Below, one piece after another: positions 34,030-45,463 of a stretch of DNA of 64,000 nucleotides. Origin of the DNA: Pegoplata infirma (taxonomy: Eukaryota; Arthropoda; Insecta; Diptera; Anthomyiidae); the NCBI GenBank assembly GCA_963921195.1, contig OY992538.1:236709462-236773461 (forward strand). The letters run 5' to 3'. The translations under genes and the position numbers were made by a program. A model generated the notes under the pieces. That model was not told the origin of the DNA. It saw nothing but the letters and a program-made list of their open reading frames with translations, and ran no database searches. The stretch's first letter is position 1, and each line of letters starts with the position of its first letter.

Positions 34030-35489
34030 GGCAAAATAAAATCACCACTGACTCTCCCTTTATGAAATTTATTACATCTTCGTACAATTTTTCTAAATGC
34101 CCCCAATGACATGTCTGCAGTTGGTCAGCAGTATCCACCAGTATCGGTGGCTACTAGGGATGCCAAACGGGAAATCCCGAATCCGGAAATCCCGGGATTT
34201 TTCGGGATTGACAAATCCCGAACCCCGGGATTTATTTTTTTCAATCCCGGGATTTTTCGGGATTGACAAATCCCGACAAATCCCGGGATTTCGGGATTTT
34301 TTTGTTAAATTTCGTAATCAAAATTGACTATTTCTTCAGTATTTGTTTTACAATTTAAACAAAATGGATATTGTTTGAAAGGCCTTTGAGATACCTGTCA
34401 AATGAGGCATGTTGGGCTTAAATTCTCCCTCTCTTTGGGAGGTAAATCACATTTTTAGGGCGGATTACTCAATACACAGTTTTTATGAAACAGTTAAATT
34501 TCGCCGTGAGTTATTCTATAACGGAGCTTTTAGTATTCCAGCTGTAAAGTTTCTATTCAACAGTTTTTGTTCTTATTTGAGCGTTATAAGTTAGAAAATT
34601 GAATATATATATCTCTCCGATCCAATTTTTGTTAGAAACAGCAGCGAAAAACAGCAGGTCAGATACTGGGGACAACTTACCCTTGCCAAAAATGCTAACA
34701 ACTTTATTAATAAAATTTTGTATTTATTTAAAGAAATATTTTATTAATTTTTAAATACCCTGTAACTGAAAACTTTGACATCAAAATAAATGTTTAAAAA
34801 ATTTACGTCTTTCAGAAGTTAATTTAAATCCAAATAGGGAAAATTGTTTTCCAATGCCTGCTTTTGCCCTTTAACGAACTAATGAAATAAACTGCAGAGT
34901 CTAGCTCTTTTGGTTTGGACTGCATCCACAGACTTGGAGCAGTACCAGTTGAGTTAAGTTGTTCCTTAATGCTGACCCAGATGCCGTAAGTGGCTGAAGA
35001 ATATTGACATCAATATCTAATTCTTATCTATATTCTTTTTCATCAAAATATGCTTAACTTTGTTGTAGAATCTGTTAAACTCGTAATGCTTATATGTATT
35101 TCTAAAATTAAAATCGTTTTGTATCAGTGCAATACGATAAATAAGTAATTAAATATTAAATTATAAATATTTTTTTTAAATATAACGTTAAAAAGTTTAA
35201 TTTTAATAAATCCCGAAATCCCGAAAAATCCCGAAATCCCGAAAAATCCCGGGATCCCGAAAAATCCCGAAATCCCGAAAAATCCCGGGATCCCGGGATT
35301 ACGATTTCAAAATCCCGAATCCCGGGATTTGTAAATGTCAATCCCGTTTGGCATCCCTAGTGGCCACCAACAATTCATTTCAGTAAACTACTGCTGACAT
35401 GCCTTTGGTGACATTTTGAAAAATTGTATGAAGATGTCAGCAATTTTATTAGGGGAGAGTCAGCAGTATGTCAGGGTGATTTTTTTGCC
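34030..35489. mobile_element. Palindromic MITE inside the Helentron-like copy
   Basis: GGCAAAATAAAATCACC on the left and GGTGATTTTTTTGCC on the right. Inner arms also pair (CATCTTCGTACAATTTTTC against GAAAAATTGTATGAAGATG). It was about 255 bp before the hAT-like element entered its centre. Duplication not resolved. Confidence 0.65.
34155..35359. mobile_element. hAT-like element with AAATCCCGGGAT arrays
   Basis: Terminal repeats TAGGGATGCCAAACGGGA, flanked by GTGGCTAC (34147-34154) and GTGGCCAC (35360-35367), 7 of 8 equal. Dense arrays of AAATCCCGGGAT / CCCGAAA words follow each terminus (34175-34310 and 35210-35330). The middle has no transposase frame. Frames at 34097-34327 and 35156-35341 (FSGFRDFSGSRD) are translations of these arrays. 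Confidence 0.85.
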
Positions 35490-35989
35490 GACTAGGAAAG
35501 TATACATATCTATTATTGATCAGTGATCAATTGATTTTAAGACATTCTAACGATGTCCGTCTGTCTGTTGAAATGGCAATCACGGCCAAAATATTTCACA
35601 GACATGACTGTAACTTATCATATTTACTTGTTTTTACTTCGAGAAGTTTGGTATTGCATTTGAGCAAAATCGGTTCAGCAATTCAAGAATTATGCACAAA
35701 AATTGCACAATAATTTGAAATAAAAAATATTTTTTACCCCAAAATTTTTTTTTTGCTATTTTTTTTTTCATAAAATTATTTTTTTACAATTTTTTTAACC
35801 CAAAAACTGTATTTTTTTTTGCGGAAATTTTTTTTACAAACATTTTTTTCAAAAATTTTTGGGAAATTCTAAAACACAGATTTCATCGTACGTAATCGAT
35901 TTTTTGCAAAAGCCTCGAACTTTGGAATTGGCACATAGTTTATAGAAAATATAGACGCATGCTGTTTTGGAGAGCCAACATGAGGTGTT

Positions 35990-36610
35990 TTACCTGACTC
36001 TGAGGACCGCGTTGACATTACGTTACGATTAAGAGCTTAATATAGTCCGATTTGTCCTATAGTCTTTGAATGTAGCTCTTGAGATGTTTAACTCCAACAA
36101 ATAAGAAAGTTCAAGCAAGTGCATAGATCCACGTGGAGCAAATCTCTGCCTAGAAAGCGCAGGACAATGACATCGAAAGGGATGGAAAGTTTTTACTTTT
36201 TTTCTTATCCATTCAGACTCGGCAGTAATGATTTGATGGGACTTGTAACCATTAAGTTTGTTTGCCATCACCATTAAAATCTTCCCTCTTGGGAGCAACA
36301 GGAGCACGCTTGTGCGTTCTTGATTCATTTAAGGCCAATGTCGATTTATTTTTCCATCACTTGTCAGCGAAACAAATTCGTAGTTCATATTGCAAATTCC
36401 TAAAATTTACCAATGAGTTACAGTTTCGTGAACACTTGTGAGATAGTTCCCGGACTTGCAAGTTCATCGGTCATGCAGTTCAATGGAATGCCCGTGTGTC
36501 AAGTAACCTATATGAGTCGAATATTACTTAAAAAGCTTGGTAATGACATTTAAAAACTTGAGGTACAATGTTCAGAAACATTGACTTCACCACGGCATTA
36601 GTGTGAAAAT
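35990..36610 (-). pseudogene. LINE fragment, same family as 43129-45463
   Basis: Minus translation has CHCPALSRQRFAPRGS (compare CHCPALSGQRLASLGS), LLPRGKI, HTGIPLNCMTDELA (compare HRDIPGNCKADELA) and an RNase H scrap near 36580. Frames are broken throughout. The 5' part is missing. Confidence 0.7.
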
Positions 36611-36854
36611 AAATTGTTACAACGTTTGTTGACAAAACGTTTCGTTTCAGCAAGATACTCATGCATTACTGAAACCATCTTATTGTTAGTCGTAAAAAAA
36701 GGATTTGATTTGTATTATCAAAAAATATCTTTCATTTACTACTACTGGAGCATAGGGCCCAAAAAGAGCCGTTCTACATTGCAATAAATTTTGTGTCTCC
36801 AAGGAATTTGTTGTATTCCAACTCTTCGTCCTACTTAATGAATCGGAAATCAAC

Positions 36855-37915
36855 GTAAAGTTAGGTTAGGTTGGATGGCGTCCGCCAATTTGACGAATTC
36901 ACTCGGAGGTCGTAAGGCCCATTGTGATTCCCTTAATTGTTTTTTTCCTACTCCCCCTCTGATAAAAAAGTTTTTACTTTTTAAACCACCCCGATTCTCT
37001 AGGATATTCTGCTGGAGATGTCAATGAGACACCGTTTAGGCAATCCAGGTCATCGAAAAATCTTTGTTCCAAATGCTTAAGTCGGCTTCTCATTAGACCC
37101 AGACCTTCACATAACAAGTGCTTCACTGACTCCTCCTCCTCCACTGCCGCACAACTTCTACAATAGTCCCTATCAGAAATTTCCATGGCCATTTGGCCAA
37201 TTATACATTGTCCTTAAAGTACTCCCAATCTTGGGATTTGATCAACCTAGCCTACATTCTATTCTCTGATAATCTGTCAACTTCGTTCATCAATTCCACT
37301 ATAGGAACTGAAATATCAGGTTCGACACATTCCCCAACCGATTTGGAGCCATTTCTTGCACATTCATTAGCCAATTCATTTTCATCGACCCTGGGACCCA
37401 GATTAGCTTGGCTATGTGCTAACTTATTCGATCAAGGAATCGCATACAATTCTTAACAATTCCCGAATTTACAGTGTTTGATTCTAAGATCTTCAGGACT
37501 GCAAGACTATACACGAAAAAATTAGTGGTGCAAGGACTTAGGACCTTTGTCATATCAATTGCATCTTCCTCGGCCTGGAACACACCACAGTTGTTCGAAA
37601 GTCTTACTGATACCCTGATTTCAAGGCATTCAGAGTATACTTCCGAACCCGTACCCATCTTCATTTTCGATCTGTACGTAAAGATTAAGATCGCAGTCTC
37701 TGTCATAACAGAAATTTCCGCCTAGTCTTCCCTGGTTGGTATTTGGACTTCGAAGTTTCTATTAAAGTTCGTCTGCGGTGAGATATAGTCGGTTTTGAGA
37801 GCTGATTTTACTGCTGTGCTCTTGATGTAGATATCCACTGGCTCAATATTAAGTATAGACTTCCAGGCCGGCCTGGGGAACGTAACGTTTGTTAGATAAT
37901 CTTTTATACTGAAGT
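36855..37915 (-). pseudogene. LINE fragment: RNase H, C-terminus and tail (second family)
   Basis: In minus order: IPTREDWAEIS and ILIFTYRSKMKMGTGSEVYS (RNase H start with Asp changed to Tyr), SNNCGVFQAEEDAID (Glu kept), LGPRVDENELANECAR (last block), then DRDYCRSCAAVEEEESVKHL with LC (zinc-binding C-terminus) and GWFKK-stop at 36974. The 3' UTR ends CCAACCTAACCTAAC. Several frameshifts separate the parts. Confidence 0.8.
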
Positions 37916-37922
37916 CAAATGG

Positions 37923-37943
37923 CGCCCAACGTGGGGCTCGTCT
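37923..37943 (+). other. tRNA-Lys-type primer-binding-site match
   Basis: TGGCGCCCAACGTGGGGC followed by TCG is complementary to the 3' end of animal tRNA-Lys(CUU) including CCA, the primer used by several insect LTR retrotransposons. No LTR, gag or pol could be seen next to it, so it may be a lone 5'-leader remnant. A mutated counterpart with similar downstream sequence lies at 11825. Confidence 0.45.
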
Positions 37944-39764
37944 AAAAAATTCTTCTAAAATAGTTAAAGTGCTATAATAACTTTAAAAAAATATTAAACA
38001 GTTTATATCAAAGAGAGGAAGAGTAGTTATGAAAAAGAGGATTCTCATCAAGATAAGCTTTTGTTTGAAAATCCTAAAAATTCGATACAGAGAAGTTGAA
38101 TAATAGCAGGAATTTTAATAGATAAAATATGGTACTCTATGGAATTAAACCCTAAAACTTTTTGGTTTCTGATTGAAGTAATCTCAGTGACGTCAGTAGT
38201 ATTTAGAACACCACAAGTTTGATTTTATTTTTTGAAACTAAACTACAATTTAAATCATCCCTTTAATACTTAACTAAAGTTAGTTAATTTCACTAACTAA
38301 TCACATAATACCCGTATTGAATAATAATTTTTATTAAAGCATCAATTTAGTATAATTGTACCTACAACACCCCTATGTCTCAGATTTTCTCTACCAATAA
38401 ATAATAAAAAAATCGAACGATATGACCTTCAAAATAATTTGGTGTTTTAGTACGTGTAGTGAGTTTAGTATTTTTATTAAGAATAAAGAGTGAGGGCAGC
38501 AGCAAGCAGCAGCAAAACAACAAACAGCAGTTTAGTTAAAAGCAGTGAAGCAGCTGCTTTTTATAGACATCTGCAATTCATTTGAAATTTTGTGCTGACC
38601 TCATCCTTGCTAAATTGCTATTATAGCCATTATATTATTGTACTACTCCTATACTCTCGCAATTGTTTAGTAGTATGTGTCATGTACATATAAAAGATAT
38701 GTTTAGTTTAGTTTATAGATAGTATAGACAATTAAACTATAGTTGTTTACTACTACAACGCCTATTGTTTTCACATTTAGCACGAGCTAAAAGCACCCAA
38801 CTACTTGCAACACAGACTAACACACACACACACTGGGCAACAAAACTATTTAAATCGAAAGTCAGACAAATAAAATGGATGGATGGACAGACAGACATAG
38901 ATATTATTCTTTTGAATTGGAAGCAGCACCTAACGGTTTGCCAAAAACCTTTTAAAAAAAAATTATTGTAAAACACATTCATTTGACTCTTCATCCGAGT
39001 ACAATATTTTCAATATAAAAACTAAAACGTGTTTTAAAAACATCAAACAATTTAAAAACAGACAAATACACACACACACACATATAGACAGACGGACGGA
39101 CAGACAGAAAACTTCTTCGATCGTCATGTTTTTAGGTACACTTCTTTTATTCTTTAGAATTTAAAAATTTCATTTCATGCACCCAAAACAGCAAGGCAGC
39201 CAGGTTAGCTAGGCTGACTGCCTGCCAGCCAGCCAAGTCAGCAAGCAGCCTCTTGAGACTACAGGTGCAAAAATTATTATGGAATGTTGGTAGAAAGCAT
39301 TAGCAGCGGCACTTGGCACTTGAGGCTAGATACAGAGAGAGTACCAACCAACCAACATACACGTAAAATCCCATAATTAAATTGTTTTCATTTTGGTTGG
39401 GTTTTTTGTTCGTTAGTTTTCTTCGTTCGACAAGTACCCGTGAGCTTAATCCATTTATTATTGTGTGAAAAGTCCTTTTGTCAATTTTACGCCTACAATG
39501 ACCACACAACGATAAAATTGTTGTAAATCTCTTTAATATTGTATAAGTACCTTTTGCCATAATAACCATTCATACGTTACGTATGTAATCAATTCTTTAT
39601 AGTATTTAAAGCATGTATGGAAACGTTTTGTGTAAACTACTTAAGTTTCCCAATGACAAAGATGGAAAAATTCCAAAAAATAGGTAAGAATTCAATAAAA
39701 GAAAAAAATTGTAAATAATTTTAATAATAGTTTTAATGATATGCATTTTGTTAAGTAGAATACA
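37944..39764. other. No gene recognised
   Basis: Contains CAGCAG runs near 38498-38560, CA repeats near 38820 and 39070, and short GACA/GACG runs near 38885 and 39087. This is ordinary-looking fly intron or intergenic sequence. Confidence 0.45.
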
Positions 39765-39766
39765 TA

Positions 39767-39883
39767 CACTCAAAAAATGTCTGTTGAATTAGCAGAAAAA
39801 TCTGCTTAGACAGCTGAAACTTACCAGGAGTTTGAGTCATGAAAAAAACGTTAATAGAAAAAATGTTAGCAGCAGACTAGGTT
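39767..39883. mobile_element. Left end of a CACTCAAAA-type element
   Basis: TA then CACTCAAAAAATGTCTG, followed by TTAGCAGAAAAATCTGCT and CTGCTTAGACAGCTG words. The element is cut off at the LINE tail at 39884; no right end was found. Confidence 0.5.
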
Positions 39884-41967
39884 AGGTTGAAAGTGGCTGC
39901 TGACGTTTTACGTCAACACACGTAGACTCTGAGGTCCATTGTGATACTACGGGACTTAAATAGATTTCCCCACTAGATAATTTGAGCTTCTTATGAAATT
40001 CCTTAGATATTGAATTTTGACATCCGACAAACCAGAAAGATCGTGTAGCTCCCTAAACCCCAATGAAGCAAGTCTCTGACTAGAAAGTGCCGGGCAATGG
40101 CAGATGTAGTGCTCGATAGTTTCCAACTCCTCTTCATCCATGCAACTCCATGCAAAAGTCATTTAACGGCATATTCAACCATTCTGCGTGCTTTCCTATA
40201 AGACAGTGTCCGGTAATTATAGCAACCACCGTCGAAATCTCTCCTCTTGGAAGCGATATCAGCTCACTTGTGCTCTTCTGATTAAGAGAAGACCAAATCT
40301 GACGCGTTTTCTCACATGTCCATCCATTTACCCATCTTTGATTAGTCTCCGTCGCGAAACAAAGCCGTAGGTTTTACTTGCAAGTTTTTAGAGGAATACC
40401 AACACATTCCAATTCTGTTGGAACATGTAAGGTAGTTCCCAGTCTTGCAAGCTCATCGGCTTTGCACCATTTACCCATCTTTGATAAGTCTTCTTCGCGG
40501 AACAAAGCCGTAGGTTTTGCTTGCAAGTTTCTAGAGGCATACCAACACATTCCAATTCTGTTGGAACCTGTAGGGTAGTTCCCAGTCTTGCAAGCTCATC
40601 GGCTTAGCAATTTCCTGGAGTGTCTCTGTGCCCTGGGACCCATATAAGTCGTATGTCAGACTGCTTGAACATCTCATTTAAAGACGTGCGTCAGTTAAGG
40701 GCAGATCTTGTTTTCAGAAACATTGACTCCAGGGACTTGACCGCGGCTTGACTGTCAGAATAGATGCCGACTGCAGTTGTAGACAATACATTGCAACTCA
40801 ACCAGTCAGCCACTTCCTTTATTGCCAGCATCTCTGTCTGGTAAACACTGAAATGATCCGGCAATCTTCGAGCCAGGCTCAACCCAAACTCCTCCGAATA
40901 TACTGCATTCGTGTAAACATTTGTGGAGGCTTCACTACCCCGAATTCCCCTCATCCAAGACTCCCTGGATAGTATAATAGTTGTATAGTGGCGCTAAAAA
41001 AGGCTCATAGATGGAGCACAGTCCAATGCAGCCGTAGTTATAGCACGAAGAGCTCCAGTGATACACATCGACGCCATTCTCTATACCTTCTTGATAAAGA
41101 CACAGTTCTTATTTGTCTCTAAGGCTGACCACCAGACAATGATTCTATACAGCAAAATTGAACGTACTACTGCTGTATAAATCCAGTGAACGACTCTAGG
41201 GTTAAAGCCCCATCGTTTTCCAATGGAGATTTTACAGGAATATAAAGTAATCGTTGCTTTTCTCACTCCTTCTTATCTAATAATACTCTAAGATACCTTG
41301 CTCCATCTAAGAAGGCGATTTCAGTGCCGTCCAGAGAAATAGGAAAGCTGGATATTAATTTTTCCTTGTAAACAAGATAAGTTCAGTTGTACTTGGATGA
41401 ACTCCCACACCACAGTCTCTTGACCATTTAGTCAGATCTTTCAGGAACCCTAAACAATATCCCTTAAAGTTACCAGGGGTTTTCCCTTTACCGTTTCATC
41501 GTCAGCATATACGACAACATGACAAATACGTACTTCTGGAGAAGCAGCATTGAATTCAGTGTCAGGTTCCAAAGAAGCGCCGAAAGAACACCTCCCTTTG
41601 GTGTGCCCCAAACTGACAAATCGGTATATGACAGACATTTCCAAGTCAGACATACGTCTATTGGCAGGTAGGTTTTCCACCATTAAAACGATCCCATGGT
41701 TCACTCCTAGACCAGACAATGCTACAATTATCGAGTCTCGGGTGACATTAACCGCCTTTATATCAAGAAAGGCCGCCATAGCCTACTTCTTTACCGAAAG
41801 CGATCTCTCGATGCTACCAACGAGCTCATGAAGAGCTGTTGCCGTTGATCTACCCTTCCATTTTATTTACAAAAATATAATACAATCCTTTGCAACTGTA
41901 TGGGAGTTTTCTCAGCCTTAGAAACAAAAAGGACGCTGATATCCCTCCTTTTTAAAGGAATATAGGA
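39884..41967 (-). pseudogene. Dead LINE copy, same family as 43129-45463
   Basis: Collinear with the intact copy from the tail (TAGGTTAGGTTG, 39884) through the C-terminal zinc motif (IEHYICHCPALSSQRLASLG, 39956-40162), RNase H (SVYQTEMLAIKEVADWL and YSDSQAAV, 40691-40954), thumb (41081-41266) and RT (41450-41779) to the fingers region near 41940. It has many frameshifts, a deletion of about 100 bp near 41855, a Gln-to-Thr change beside the RNase H Glu, and a tandem duplication near 40327-40606. 5'-truncated at the same region as its intact neighbour. Confidence 0.9.
40327..40606 (-). repeat. Tandem duplication inside the dead LINE
   Basis: Two neighbouring copies of the segment from 'catttacccatctttgatnagtct' to 'cttgcaagctcatcggctt', period about 138 bp. 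The intact copy at 43600-43740 has one. Confidence 0.8.
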
Positions 41968-42381
41968 ATGCTGTTTCTTGAGAAGGAGATTCAGCGACTT
42001 CCCACTGAAGGTAGACCACACACCAAAATAATTATTCAGGTATCCCAGGAGAATAAGACAAAACTCTGCGCAGCCGTGATGTCTCAGACACGTCTTCTGG
42101 ATATGGATAAAAGACAGCTAAGAGCGGTAATAAACTTTATCACGCGTCATAATAAACTGGCGAAACACACGGTGAGAAAGGAATAATGTCAGACGACACT
42201 TGCAGATGGTGCAATGAATCTGTCGAGGATAGTTTTCATTTTTTATGTAAATGCCTAGCTTTATCATTTAGGAGTTTAAAATGCATTGGTTCTCATGTTT
42301 TTTTCATGACTTTCAGGACCTACAGGGTAGAAACCCTTGGCTACTAATGTCATTCATTAAACTGTCAAAGTGGGAAACATA
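41968..42381 (+). pseudogene. C-terminus of a third LINE type
   Basis: Plus frame 41968-42186 ends in LLDMDKRQLRAVINFITRHN and KLAKHTVRKE. A second frame (42186-42381) reads MSDDTCRWCNESVEDSFHFL, CKCLALSF, then KCIGSHVFF and a stop. Together they form the region after RNase H with its CX2C...HX3C zinc motif, split by a frameshift at 42183. It is fused directly to the 5' end of the minus-strand LINE, with opposite orientation. Confidence 0.72.
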
Positions 42382-42619
42382 GTACATAATTTCTTTTTTA
42401 GGGTAAGACAAAATTGGACAGAGAGAAGGAAGGAGAACAATAGCAGCAATCATAATGGGCCAAACCGTAGAATCTATGGATGTCATCCCCCAAAACTTTT
42501 TGTTTTTAGGATTAGCGTCATCCTCACTAACCAAAGCTAGCCTAGAAATATGCAGGTTAGTACAAAAATTCCAAAAGTTAGTCGCCACTACCACTTGCTC
42601 CTTATTCATGTGTGAATAA

Positions 42620-42865
42620 GGAGCAAGTGGAAAATATAAAACACTTTCTATGGCATTGTTCTGCTCTATCTGATCATATTATTGTTTTTTGGGATCTTTG
42701 CAATTGCTTGAACTCTCTGGCTTAACACATGTCGGAGTACAACCTCTAAAGAGCTTCATATGATAAGTTTATCGACAGGGACCACACCTCTCGTGGTATC
42801 ATAACGAGCCGCATAATATACGCTTGCTAACGTAAAGCGTTACCTGTCATTTCTAACCTAGCTTT
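42620..42865 (+). pseudogene. LINE C-terminus and 3' UTR fragment
   Basis: Plus translation reads VKHFLWHCSALSDH followed by degraded sequence, then the 3' UTR ('ctaacgtaaagcgttacctg', 'tctaacctag'). Diverged relative of the 43129-45463 family. The junction at 42600-42625 is a short palindrome (CTCCTTATTCA-TGTGTGAATAAGGAG). Confidence 0.6.
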
Positions 42866-43128
42866 CATTTTATGCTTTAAAAATTCCAGGACTTTTAATA
42901 ATTCTCTATTAGGGCTTAAATTTCTCTCAATGCACACTTATGTAAATAAGACAGCTACAATGTATTTAAGTATTTGTTTTAGTGAAAAACAAAAAATTAA
43001 ATAAAAAACATGTCTGCAAGTAGCTTTACAGCCTGGCCTGGTCATTTACTAACCGAATGGTGTTAATATAATCAATAAATAATAAATACATTCAGTCGTT
43101 AGTTGTTCGCTCGTTCGTTTGTTCATTA

Positions 43129-45463
43129 GGTTAGGTTAGGTTAGGTTGTAAGTGGCTGCTGACGTTTTACGTCAACACACGTAGACTCTGAGGTCCATTG
43201 TGATACCACGGGATCGTAATAGGTTTCCCTACTAGTCCCTGTCGTTAAACCAGTTTGAGCTTCTTATGAAACTCCTTAGATGTTGTATTTTGACATCCGA
43301 CAAATCAGAAAGATCGTACAGCTCCCTAGATCCCAGTGAAGCAAGTCGCTGACCAGAAAGTGCCGGGCAATGGCAAATAAAGTGTTCGATAGTTTCCAAC
43401 TCCTCTTCATCCATGCAACTTCGGCAAAAGTCATTCGACGGCACATTTAACCGCTCTGCGTGCTTCCCTATAAGACAGTGTCCGGTAATTATAGAAACCA
43501 CCGTCGAAATCTCTCCTCTTGGAAGCGATATCAGCTCACTTGTGCGCCCCTGATTAAGAGAAGGCCAAATCAGTCGTGTTGTCTCACACGTCCATCCATT
43601 TGCCCATCTTTGATTAGTCTCCGTCGCAGAACAAAGCCGTAGGTTTTGCTTGCAAGTTTCTAGAGGCATACCAACACATTCCAATTCTGTTGGAACCTGT
43701 AAGGTAGTTCCTAGTCTTGCAAGCTCATCGGCTTTGCAATTCCCTGGAATGTCTCTGTGCCCTGGGACCCATATGAGTCGTATGTTAAACTGCTTGGCCA
43801 TCTCATTTAAAGACGTGCGGCAGTTAAGGGCAGATCTTGTTTTCAGAAACATTGAATCCAGGGACTTGACCGCGGCTTGACTGTCAGTATAGATGTTGAC
43901 TGCGGTTGTAGACAAGACATTGCAGCTCAACCAGTCAGCCACTTCCTTTATTGCCAGCATCTCTGCCTGGTAAACACTGCAATGATCTGGCAATCTACGA
44001 GCCAGGCTCAATCCAAGCTCTTCCGAATAGACCCCAAAGCCCACTTGTTCGTGCAGCCTCGATCCATCTGTGTAAAAATTTATGGTAGCTCCACTACCCG
44101 GAGTATCCCCCATCCAAGACTCCCTGGATGGTATCATAGTGGTAAAGTGGCGCTCAAAGAGGCTCAAAGAGGGAGCACAGTCCACATTTTGTGGTATTGT
44201 TATCTTTTTCAAGATCGCGCTATGGCCACAATCACTGCTCCTCCATTGCAGCGTGCTATTAAGTCGAATTGCCGACGCAGCCGCATACTGCCTACCCAAT
44301 ATGTCCAAGGGTATCAGGTGAAGGAGGATTTCTAATGCAGCCGTAGGTGTAGTACGAAGAGCACCAGTGATGCACATTGACGCCATTCTCTGTACCTTCG
44401 TGATAAAGACAAAGTTCGCTTTTGTTTCCAAAGCAGGCCACCAGACAATGATTCCATACAGCAAAATTGGACGCACCACTGCTGTATAGATCCAATGAAC
44501 GACTTGAGGGCTAAAACCCCATCGTTTTCCAATGGCCCTTTTACAGGAATACAACGCAATCGTTGCTTTTCTCACCCGTTCCTCAATATTACGCCTGAAA
44601 TTCAGCTTCCTATCTAGAAATACTCCAAGATACTTGGCTCCATCTGAGAAGGTGATTTCAGTACCGTCCAGAGAAATAGGATCAAAAGCAGGAATCTTAT
44701 TTTTCCTTGTAAACAAAACAAGCTCTGTTTTACTGGGATTAACTCCTAGACCACAGTCTCTTGCCCATTTAGACAGATCTTTCAGAGAACCCTGAAGAAT
44801 GTCCCGCAATGTTGGCAGATGCTTCCCCTTTACCGCTATCGCGACATCGTCAGCATATGCGATAACATGACAACCACGTGCTTCTAGAGATAGTAGCATT
44901 GAATTCAGTGCCAGGTTCCAAAGAAGCGGCGAAAGAACACCTCCTTGTGGTGTGCCCCTATTGACAAATCGAGATATGACGGACGCTCCCAATTCAGACG
45001 TTATACGTCTATTGGCAAGTAGGTTTTCCACCATTAAAACGATTTCACGCTTTACTCCCAGACCAGACAATGCCAATATTATCGATTCTGGAATGACATT
45101 ATTAAAAGCCCCCTCAATATCAAGAAAGGCCACCATAGTGTACTCCTTTACCGAAAGCGATCTCTCGATGGTACCAACGAGCTCATGAAGAGCTGTTTCC
45201 GTTGATCGTCCCTTGCTGTATGCATGTTGCTTTGTCGAAAGCAACCTCGGGTCAATCACTCTACGCAAATATGAGTCTATCATTCGTTCCATTGTCTTTA
45301 ACAAAAAAGAAGACAAACTAATTGGTCTGAAATCCTTCGGAGCTGTGTGGGAACTTTTCCCAGCCTTCGGGATAAATACGACTCTGGTATCCCTCCATTT
45401 TAAAGGAATATACGACCAGTTGATGCATGCTGTGTATAGATTATACAGCAACGGGGCTATTAG
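43129..45463 (-). mobile_element. Young 5'-truncated LINE (LOA/I/R1 group) with TTAGG-like tail
   Basis: A perfect 14-bp duplication TCGTTTGTTCATTA borders it (43115-43128 and 45464-45477). On the plus strand the 3' end begins AGG(TTAGG)3TTG, i.e. the element ends in CCTAA repeats, followed by about 75 bp of UTR and the coding region. The endonuclease and the N-terminal part of the RT were lost on insertion. The dead copy 39884-41967 has the same layout. Confidence 0.93.

Larger units (their letters stand above)
33951..35870 (+). mobile_element. Helentron-like element, interrupted by two nested insertions
   Basis: 'gtaccctgtacgtttagg', 'tataagtttgtcatttcgtt' and 'catcgaaatatcgg' precede the insertion at 34030-35489. 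'tattattgatcagtg', GATGTCCGTCTGTCTG and 'gtttggtattgcatttgagc' follow it. The 3' hairpin was not found. Confidence 0.65.

Noticed and set aside
37744..37922. LTR ending just before the primer-site motif
   Set aside because: The sequence there translates as LINE (pre-RNase H) on the minus strand up to about 37915; no LTR boundary or repeat was found.
43129..43150. Possible telomere repeat tract (TTAGG)
   Set aside because: Only four units at a LINE 3' end with a 14-bp target duplication; it is the element's tail, not a telomere.
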